Shown one piece after another: positions 1-4,622 of a DNA stretch of 5,411 nucleotides. The notes under the pieces were generated by a model, which searched no databases, was not told the DNA's origin, and saw only the letters and a program-made list of their open reading frames with translations. The translations under genes were made by a program, and so were the position numbers. Source of the stretch: Acidimicrobiaceae bacterium (lineage in GTDB: Bacteria > Actinomycetota > Acidimicrobiia > Acidimicrobiales > Ilumatobacteraceae); assembly GCA_006515795.1 (NCBI GenBank), contig VFMC01000197.1:4488-9898 (forward strand), in the 5' to 3' direction. Each line of letters starts with the position of its first letter. Position 1 is the stretch's first letter.

Positions 1-524
1 TGCCACAACAGCCCGGCTTGCTTCCGTGGCGGACCGTCGCCCACAACGCCGATCTGCTGCTCGCGATCAACTCGCGGGCCACGCCGGCGGCGCACCCCGA
101 CCCCCGAGAACTTCTGGCGGAGGTCGGCCTCGACGAGTTCGTCGACGCCTTCCCGCACGAGTTGTCGGGCGGGATGCAGCAACGCGTCGCGCTGGTGCGC
201 GCCTTCGCGCTCGGCGCACCGGTCGTGCTGATGGACGAGCCGTTCGCCGCGCTCGACGAGATCACCCGCGCCGAGATGCGTTCGCTCCTCGCCCGCCTGC
301 TCGATCGCCATCCGGCAACAGTGGTCTTCGTGACCCACTCGATCGGCGAGGCGGTGTTCCTGTCGGACCGTGTCCTCGTGTGCTCACGGCGTCCGGCGCA
401 CATCGTCGCCGACGTGCCCGTTCCCATTCCTCGCCCGCGCCGCGAGGGCATCGAGGACTCCGACGAGTACGCGGCGCTGTGCGTGGCGCTCCGCCACCAC
501 CTCCGCGAAGCGATGCAACGATGA
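1..524 (+). CDS. ABC transporter ATP-binding protein, NitT/TauT type (5' end missing)
   Basis: This is the C-terminal 173 residues of an ABC ATPase that powers uptake through the adjacent permease at the inner face of the membrane. The gene runs in from before the window; the first whole codon is at base 3, and the Walker A region lies outside. Visible in order are the Q-loop segment QQPGLLPWRTV (bases 6-38), the ABC signature LSGGMQQR (162-185), Walker B VVLMDEP with the catalytic Glu codon at 237-239, a D-loop AALDEITR, and the switch His in VFVTHS (codon 336-338). The pairing of QQPxLLPWRTV with LSGGMQQR is typical of the SsuB/TauB/ThiZ-like NitT/TauT subfamily. All motifs present are intact, so it should be functional. 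The TTG at base 18 falls inside the Q-loop and is not a real start. Its stop overlaps the permease start (ATGA, 521-524), indicating translational coupling. The substrate cannot be read from the ATPase. Confidence 0.95.
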   Translation, partial: PQQPGLLPWRTVAHNADLLLAINSRATPAAHPDPRELLAEVGLDEFVDAFPHELSGGMQQRVALVRAFALGAPVVLMDEPFAALDEITRAEMRSLLARLLDRHPATVVFVTHSIGEAVFLSDRVLVCSRRPAHIVADVPVPIPRPRREGIEDSDEYAALCVALRHHLREAMQR

Positions 525-1327
525 GCCGGACAAGAGTCGCGGCCCGCTCCTTCGCCCCGGCAATCGGCATCGTCGTGTTCCTCGTCGTCTGGGAGCTCGC
601 CGTCGGTCTCGGCCACATCCGCCCGTTCATCCTGCGCTCCCCCAGCGACATCCTCGCCTACCTCGGCCGGGCCCCTGGTGACTTCGCCTCGGCCTCGTGG
701 ACCACGGCCGTCCACGCCACTGCGGGCTTCGTCATCGCCTTCGTCATCGCCCTCGTCATCGGCGCGCCGTTGGCCGCATCGCAGTTCCTGGAGCGTGCTG
801 CGCAACCGGTGCTGACGATCATCCAGGTCACCCCGTTCGCGGCGTACATCGGCGCCGTCGTGGTGTGGCTCGACGGGGGCGCCGCACCGGTCCTGTTCAT
901 CGCCACCCTCGTGTGCATCCCCGCGTTCGCGTTCGCCGCGGTGGCCGGCATGCGCGGCGCCGACCTTGCCGCCCGAGAGCTGTTCGCATCCGTCGACGCG
1001 AGCCGTTGGCAGGTGCTGTGGCGGCTGCGGCTCCCTTCGGCGATGCCGTCGTTGTTCATTGCGGCGCGCTACAACGTGGGCCTCGCGCTGATCGCCGCGT
1101 ACCTCGTCGAGGGCAGCAACCTCGCCGACGAGGGTCTCGGCGCGATCGGCCGACGGGCTTCCGCCAACAACCTCGGCGACCCTCTGTGGGCAACGATCTT
1201 CTGCATGGCGCTGCTCGGTAGCGGTGCCCTGCTGGCGATCGGCACCGTCGAACGCACGGTGCTCCACTGGCACGCCTCCCAACGTGGCTTCGGCGCCGAC
1301 CGAGGGGGCGGTTCATCCCGCCTCTGA
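521..1327 (+). CDS. ABC transporter permease, NitT/TauT (BPD_transp_1) family
   Basis: A 268-residue integral membrane permease forming the pore of the importer driven by the preceding ATPase. The ATG at 521 overlaps the ATPase stop in an ATGA arrangement, and the protein begins MSRTRVAARS, a basic cytoplasmic N-terminus before the first hydrophobic helix (about residues 11-30). Further hydrophobic stretches lie at about 63-90, 100-117, 122-146, 190-208 and 225-247, giving the usual six. The cytoplasmic EAA-type loop that docks on the ATPase is recognisable from ELFASVDASRW to RLRLPSAMPS, but the Gly normally found in the LGAS part of this loop is Asp here (VDAS). Length and layout match SsuC/TauC/ThiX/RibX-like permeases. 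The substrate is unknown. The reading frame stays open upstream of 521, but that part overlaps the ATPase gene and does not look like protein sequence, so 521 is chosen. Confidence 0.93.
   Translation: MSRTRVAARSFAPAIGIVVFLVVWELAVGLGHIRPFILRSPSDILAYLGRAPGDFASASWTTAVHATAGFVIAFVIALVIGAPLAASQFLERAAQPVLTIIQVTPFAAYIGAVVVWLDGGAAPVLFIATLVCIPAFAFAAVAGMRGADLAARELFASVDASRWQVLWRLRLPSAMPSLFIAARYNVGLALIAAYLVEGSNLADEGLGAIGRRASANNLGDPLWATIFCMALLGSGALLAIGTVERTVLHWHASQRGFGADRGGGSSRL
728..763 (+). repeat. 12-base in-frame tandem repeat, three units, in the permease
   Basis: TTCGTCATCGCC occurs twice back to back (728-739 and 740-751) and is followed by a third copy with two changes, CTCGTCATCGGC (752-763). 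It encodes FVIA-FVIA-LVIG inside a predicted membrane helix. The repeat keeps the frame and the hydrophobic character. It could reflect slippage, or simply a repetitive hydrophobic helix written with preferred codons. Confidence 0.8.
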
Positions 1328-1344
1328 TCCGAGCGATCGGTTGT

Positions 1345-1357
1345 TACCGTGTGCGCA
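1345..1357 (+). promoter_or_regulatory. Candidate -10 element for a leaderless transcript of the AroQ-VOC gene
   Basis: TACCGT at 1345-1350 fits the actinobacterial -10 pattern TAnnnT. Six bases (GTGCGC) separate it from the A of the ATG at 1357, which is where transcription would be expected to start. No Shine-Dalgarno-like sequence precedes this ATG, which agrees with leaderless translation, common in Actinobacteria. No convincing -35 box is seen about 17 bases upstream. The site lies in the 29-base gap after the permease, so the downstream pair of genes may be made both from this promoter and by read-through. Confidence 0.45.
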
Positions 1358-2106
1358 TGACCGAACCGGGGGACGGTCCCCTGAACAACCTGCGTGAGCA
1401 GATCGACGCCCTCGATCGCGACTTCGTCAGGATCGTCGCCGCGCGGCTCGCCCTGTGCGATGAGGTCGCACAGGTCAAACGCGGCTCCGCCACACCTGTC
1501 ATCCAGCCCGAACGGGTGCGCGACGTCGTCACCTCGCGACGACAACTGGCACTCGATGCCGGAGTCGATCCCGACTTCGCCGAGCAGCTGTTCCGCGTGC
1601 TGCTCGCGGAGACGCACCGCATCGAGGTGGCGGGGCATCGGCCCGACGCGGCACCCGACAAGGTCGCCGCGCCCGACAGCATCCGCTCCGGGTTGGACAC
1701 CGTCGCCACCCGCATCGATCACCTCGTGGTTGCCGTCACCGATCTCGAAGCCGCCGTCGCGTCGTTCACGGGTACGTTCGGGTTCCATCGCACCGCGCTC
1801 GCCGGCGGCGACGTGCCCGGCGTCGTCGCCCTCCAGGCCGGCGGTGTGACCATCGTGTTCGTCGGCGCCGACGCCTCACCGGCCGTCGCCACCTACCTGG
1901 CCGCGCACGGCGGCGGGGTTCAGCACATCTCGGTCGAGGTGCTCAACGCCGGCTACGCCCGAGCATGCCTCGCCCACGAGCAGTTCTTCGCAGCTCGCGA
2001 CGCCACCACCGGCGTGCAACTCGGCTTCATCTCGCGCACCGGTCACCGGGTCGGCGTCGCCGCGGCCAACGTGCTCACCATGTTCGACGTGCTCTCGACG
2101 GAGTGA
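1357..2106 (+). CDS. AroQ-type chorismate mutase domain fused to a VOC (glyoxalase/HPPD-like) domain
   Basis: A 249-residue two-domain protein, apparently cytoplasmic. Residues 9-91 form an all-helical AroQ domain: R13, R30, K41 and R53 match E. coli chorismate mutase R11, R28, K39 and R51 with a constant offset of two. At the other active-site positions it differs: Q50 for D48, V54 for E52, T86 for S84 and E90 for Q88. Yeast mutase also has Glu at the last of these. A linker (92-117) leads to one VOC domain (119-246), with RIDHLVVAVTDLE at its first strand and HGGGVQHISVEV in the second half, resembling methylmalonyl-CoA epimerase and the N-terminal half of 4-hydroxyphenylpyruvate dioxygenase. 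H122 and H190 sit where VOC metal ligands lie, but the usual acidic ligand near the end (GVQLGFIS, residues 219-226) appears to be Gly223. ATG 1357 is preferred over GTG 1351 because of the leaderless promoter. The reaction is unknown; chorismate-to-prephenate conversion or binding of a related enolpyruvyl compound is inferred. Confidence 0.88.
   Translation: MTEPGDGPLNNLREQIDALDRDFVRIVAARLALCDEVAQVKRGSATPVIQPERVRDVVTSRRQLALDAGVDPDFAEQLFRVLLAETHRIEVAGHRPDAAPDKVAAPDSIRSGLDTVATRIDHLVVAVTDLEAAVASFTGTFGFHRTALAGGDVPGVVALQAGGVTIVFVGADASPAVATYLAAHGGGVQHISVEVLNAGYARACLAHEQFFAARDATTGVQLGFISRTGHRVGVAAANVLTMFDVLSTE
2099..2103 (+). promoter_or_regulatory. Ribosome binding site deciding the serine hydrolase start
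   Basis: CGGAG lies five bases before the GTG at 2109 and sits inside the end of the preceding gene. It favours GTG 2109 over GTG 2103 (which overlaps the upstream TGA) and over ATG 2157, which has no comparable site. Either GTG start leaves the two genes translationally coupled. Confidence 0.55.
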
Positions 2107-2108
2107 TC

Positions 2109-3305
2109 GTGCCGGTCGAAGATCCGCTCGAGCGCGACGTCACGCTGTCGAACTGGATGGAGCCGCCGTACAACCGGCGGGCGTTCCAACGGGTGCGCGA
2201 GCTCGCACCCACGGCCCTGATCAGCCGCTCGGGCGGCAATGCAGCACCCCTCGCTCGCCATCCGGTGACGCTCGACCACGTGCGCTTCACCGCAGCCGAC
2301 GGATCCGAGACCACGTGGGCCGAAAGCCTGAACAACACCTGGTGCGACGCGGTCTGCGTGGTACATCGCGACCGCATCGTCGACGAGCGCTACCTGAACG
2401 GGATGGATGAACGGCAACCGCACCTGCTGATGAGCGTTTCGAAGTCGTTGTGCGGCGCGCTGCTCGGCATCGCGGTCGAGCGTGGTCAGTTGGCGATCGA
2501 CGATCTCGTGTGTGCTGTGGCGCCCGAGTTCACAGGTACGAGCCTCGACGGTGCCACCGTGCGTCACGTCATCGACATGACCGCCGGCACCGATTTCGAC
2601 GAGGACTACTCCGCCTACGAGACCGCCGACCCCCGATCGTCGGTGCCACTGATCGAGTACGAGCGCCACGCGGGGTACCGCCCGCTCGGCGCCGTCGCTC
2701 CGATCGGCACGCTCGGCCACTTCCGCACCTATGGCAACGCGTATCCGCACGGTTCGTGGTTCCAGTATCGATCGCCGCTTACCAACATCGCCGCGCGACT
2801 GCTCGAGGTGGTCAACGACCTGCGCTATCCCGACATCGTGTCACGCGACCTGTGGGGCCCGCTCGGGCAGGAGTTCGACGCCGACATCATGCTCGATCCG
2901 TTGGGCCACCCGGTGGTCGAGGGCGGTGTCAGTTGCACGCTGCGCGACCTCGCCAGGTTCGGTCTGGCCTACCTGAACGACGGACGTGCCAACGGCCGGC
3001 AGGTCATCCCGAAGTCGTGGATCGACGACACTCGGTTCGGCGACGACTCTGCCCTCAGCGCGTTTGCGGCGTCACCCGGCGCCGATCCCGATTCGCGGGG
3101 ATGGTCGATGTACCGCAACGCGTTCTGGGTGATGGAGCGTGGCCAGGTGTTCAGCGGGCTCGGCATCTTCGGCCAGTACTGCTGGGTGCATCGACCGAGC
3201 GCAACGGTCATTGCCAGGTTCTCCACCTTCCCTTCCGCGGTGCCGGCCGACGTCTCCGCCGAAGTGATGCGCGGCTTCGACGCGGTCGCCGAGTCCCTCG
3301 GCTGA
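2109..3305 (+). CDS. Serine hydrolase, beta-lactamase family, NylB (6-aminohexanoate-dimer hydrolase)-like
   Basis: A 398-residue serine hydrolase of the beta-lactamase/transpeptidase-like fold (Pfam Beta-lactamase, PF00144). The nucleophile motif SxxK is MSVSKS, with Ser109 and Lys112. The catalytic Tyr is Tyr220 in SWFQYRSPLTN. These positions parallel Ser112, Lys115 and Tyr215 of the nylon oligomer hydrolase NylB. The later segments TLRDLARFGLAYLNDGR and GLGIFGQYCWV (GIFGQ at 352-356) are also NylB-like; many relatives have His or another residue where Phe354 stands. No signal peptide is seen, so a cytoplasmic amidase or esterase is more likely than a periplasmic drug-resistance beta-lactamase. 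It starts 2 bases after the AroQ-VOC stop, so the two are almost certainly co-translated. Members of this family cleave varied amides and esters, and the substrate cannot be named. An in-pathway hydrolysis or release of an imported conjugate is a guess. Confidence 0.9.
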   Translation: MPVEDPLERDVTLSNWMEPPYNRRAFQRVRELAPTALISRSGGNAAPLARHPVTLDHVRFTAADGSETTWAESLNNTWCDAVCVVHRDRIVDERYLNGMDERQPHLLMSVSKSLCGALLGIAVERGQLAIDDLVCAVAPEFTGTSLDGATVRHVIDMTAGTDFDEDYSAYETADPRSSVPLIEYERHAGYRPLGAVAPIGTLGHFRTYGNAYPHGSWFQYRSPLTNIAARLLEVVNDLRYPDIVSRDLWGPLGQEFDADIMLDPLGHPVVEGGVSCTLRDLARFGLAYLNDGRANGRQVIPKSWIDDTRFGDDSALSAFAASPGADPDSRGWSMYRNAFWVMERGQVFSGLGIFGQYCWVHRPSATVIARFSTFPSAVPADVSAEVMRGFDAVAESLG

Positions 3306-3465
3306 GCAACGGCCCATGTCGCAGAGTTGCGGTGAGGAACGCCGGCGTGGGTATGGTGATGAAACGCACGGCTGTGCGGGGTAGCGCGTCACCTTCTCGC
3401 ATCGACACGTGATCCTCGCCGTGCTCTGGCAACTCAACCTGTTGGTTCTCTCACGGAGGTTTGCC
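3306..3465 (+). promoter_or_regulatory. Intergenic region with a possible promoter (TTGCGG, 3327-3332; TATGGT, 3352-3357)
   Basis: The longest gap in the window, 160 bases between the hydrolase and the binding protein gene. TTGCGG and TATGGT resemble -35 and -10 boxes, but their 19-base spacing is longer than ideal. Between them is a perfect 10-base palindrome ACGCCGGCGT (3339-3348) that could be an operator or chance in GC-rich DNA. A start near 3364 would leave a leader of about 100 bases. No strong terminator hairpin with a T run is seen after the hydrolase, and neither a TPP-type nor an FMN-type riboswitch core was recognised. The gap suggests the binding protein and cofG can be transcribed separately from the genes upstream. 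Confidence 0.35.
3455..3460 (+). promoter_or_regulatory. Strong Shine-Dalgarno site of the substrate-binding protein gene
   Basis: GGAGGT, five bases before ATG 3466, is the best ribosome binding site in the window. It fixes the start at 3466 rather than at GTG 3409 in the same frame, which would place 19 extra residues, including two Arg just before the Met, in front of a good signal peptide. Confidence 0.8.
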
Positions 3466-4617
3466 ATGGCGCGCACCACCCTCGCCGTCGTCTCGCTCTC
3501 ACTGCTGGCGCTCTCCCCGGCGTGCGCCGGCGACACGGGCAGCGGCGATCCTGCCGCGTCGCTCCCGACCGTGTTCGGCACCCCGGTCGAAGCCGGCGCC
3601 GCGTTCCCCGCCGATCGGTGCGAGGCCAACAGGGCGGCCGGCACCATCACCTACCTGTCGAGCTTCGACTTCGCCGCGTCCGCGTCGATCGTGGAGGTGC
3701 TCGTCGCCGAGGATCGCGGCTACTTCGACGAGTTGTGCCTCGACGTGGTGGTCAAGCCGAGCTTCTCCACCGACAACTACCCGCTGCTCGCCGCGAACAA
3801 GGCCCAGTTCTCCTCGGCCGGATCCTTCAGCGAGGTCATCGACTATGCGGCGAAGAACGAGGCGTCGTTCATCGCGCTCGCAGTACAGGGCAAGACCGGC
3901 ATCGATGCCCTCATCGTGAAGGACGGCATCGTGAAGGACGGCCAGACGGCATCGTTGACCGATCTGCGCGGCACGACGATCGGCGTGAAGGGCAAGATCA
4001 CGCCGAGCGTGGCGGCCATGCTGAAGAAGGCCGGGCTCACCGAGGGCACCGACTTCAAGACCGTCCTGCTCGACGGGTTCGACCCCAAGGTGCACATCGC
4101 GGTCTCGGCGATCGTCGGGTTCCCCGGCTACAAGAGCAACGAACCGCTGCAGCTCGAAGCGGCCGGCATCCCGTTCACGTTGTTCGATCCGGCCGATTCG
4201 GCGATCCCCGGTAGCTTCGGGGTGCTGTACACGAACGGCACGTTCCTGGCCGAGCATCCCACCGCGGCGCAAGATTTCATCCGCGCCGCGATGAAGGGGC
4301 TCGCCGATGCGGTTGCCGAGCCCATTGCGGCTGCCGAGATCGCGGTCGGCTACATCAACGCCAACGGCAACGCGATGTTCTTGTCGCCAGAGGGTGAGAC
4401 GGCGCGCTGGGAGGTGGAATCGAAGCTCGTGGTCGCGACCAACACGAACACCGCGCTCGGCGTTCCCGAGACCGAGTTGCTGACCGACGAGGTGTCGACC
4501 TACGCCGAGATCGGGCTGTTCGAAGGCCGGGCTCCCGACATCGCGCCGTACGTCGACGTCGATCTCATCTCCGGCATCTATGCCGAGGACCGCACCGTGG
4601 TGTGGCCGGGGAAGTGA
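3466..4617 (+). CDS. ABC transporter substrate-binding protein, NMT1/THI5-like, exported
   Basis: A 383-residue extracytoplasmic binding protein that would capture ligand and deliver it to the NitT/TauT-type permease. The N-terminus MARTTLAVVSLSLLALSPAC is a signal peptide. Cys20 could be a lipidation site, but LSPAC is a poor lipobox because of Pro at -2; ACA-G could instead be a signal peptidase I site. Residues 60-320 carry the NMT1/THI5 pattern: a first strand ITYLSSFDF, EVLVAEDRGYFDELCLDV, then NYPLLAANKAQFSSAG, SLTDLRGTTIGVKG at the lobe crossing, and FGVLYTNGTFLAEHP in the second lobe. Known relatives bind pyrimidines, riboflavin, nitrate or sulfonates, so the ligand is open. A perfect 15-base duplication inserts IVKDG twice at residues 150-159. 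Two enzyme genes separate it from the permease, while its stop is 5 bases before cofG, which ties the imported ligand to deazaflavin-type chemistry by position. Confidence 0.9.
   Translation: MARTTLAVVSLSLLALSPACAGDTGSGDPAASLPTVFGTPVEAGAAFPADRCEANRAAGTITYLSSFDFAASASIVEVLVAEDRGYFDELCLDVVVKPSFSTDNYPLLAANKAQFSSAGSFSEVIDYAAKNEASFIALAVQGKTGIDALIVKDGIVKDGQTASLTDLRGTTIGVKGKITPSVAAMLKKAGLTEGTDFKTVLLDGFDPKVHIAVSAIVGFPGYKSNEPLQLEAAGIPFTLFDPADSAIPGSFGVLYTNGTFLAEHPTAAQDFIRAAMKGLADAVAEPIAAAEIAVGYINANGNAMFLSPEGETARWEVESKLVVATNTNTALGVPETELLTDEVSTYAEIGLFEGRAPDIAPYVDVDLISGIYAEDRTVVWPGK
3913..3942 (+). repeat. Perfect 15-base tandem duplication in the binding protein gene
   Basis: ATCGTGAAGGACGGC occurs at 3913-3927 and again immediately at 3928-3942 without a mismatch, encoding IVKDG twice. 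It falls in the stretch between the strand DALIVKDG and SLTDLRG, normally a short surface loop in this family. The identity of the copies, including all third positions, points to a recent in-frame duplication. Confidence 0.9.
4608..4612 (+). promoter_or_regulatory. Weak ribosome binding site of cofG
   Basis: GGGGA lies ten bases before ATG 4623, inside the last codons of the binding protein gene. With only five bases between the genes, cofG is probably translated mainly by coupling to the gene upstream. Confidence 0.4.
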
Positions 4618-4622
4618 CAGGC

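Noticed and set aside
18..20. TTG as the start of the ATPase
   Set aside because: The same frame is open to the window edge, and residues before it (QQPG) belong to the conserved Q-loop, so the gene simply starts outside the window.
1069..1788. 239-codon open frame on the minus strand
   Set aside because: It runs antisense across the end of the permease and the first half of the AroQ-VOC gene, both of which have clear family motifs; no family is recognisable in the antisense product.
1711..2106. 4-hydroxyphenylpyruvate dioxygenase or hydroxymandelate synthase
   Set aside because: Those enzymes have two VOC-type domains and a His-His-Glu iron site in the second half; only one domain is present here and no such Glu is visible.
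2043..2750. 235-codon open frame on the minus strand
   Set aside because: It is antisense to the serine hydrolase, including its SVSK active-site region, with no recognisable domain.
2109..3305. Antibiotic-resistance class C beta-lactamase
   Set aside because: No signal peptide is visible, and the Tyr motif and C-terminal GIFGQ context match NylB-like hydrolases rather than AmpC with its YxN and KTG.
2450..3412. 320-codon plus-strand frame overlapping the hydrolase
   Set aside because: The product is an Arg/Pro-rich out-of-frame reading of the hydrolase gene without motifs.
3306..3465. TPP or FMN riboswitch ahead of the THI5-like binding protein
   Set aside because: Neither the TPP-box consensus nor the RFN element core was found, and the region is short for an FMN riboswitch with an expression platform.
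3499..4272. 257-codon open frame on the minus strand
   Set aside because: It lies wholly antisense to the binding protein gene, its translation is rich in Arg, Gly and Glu without domain motifs, and it is the usual by-product of GC-biased wobble positions.
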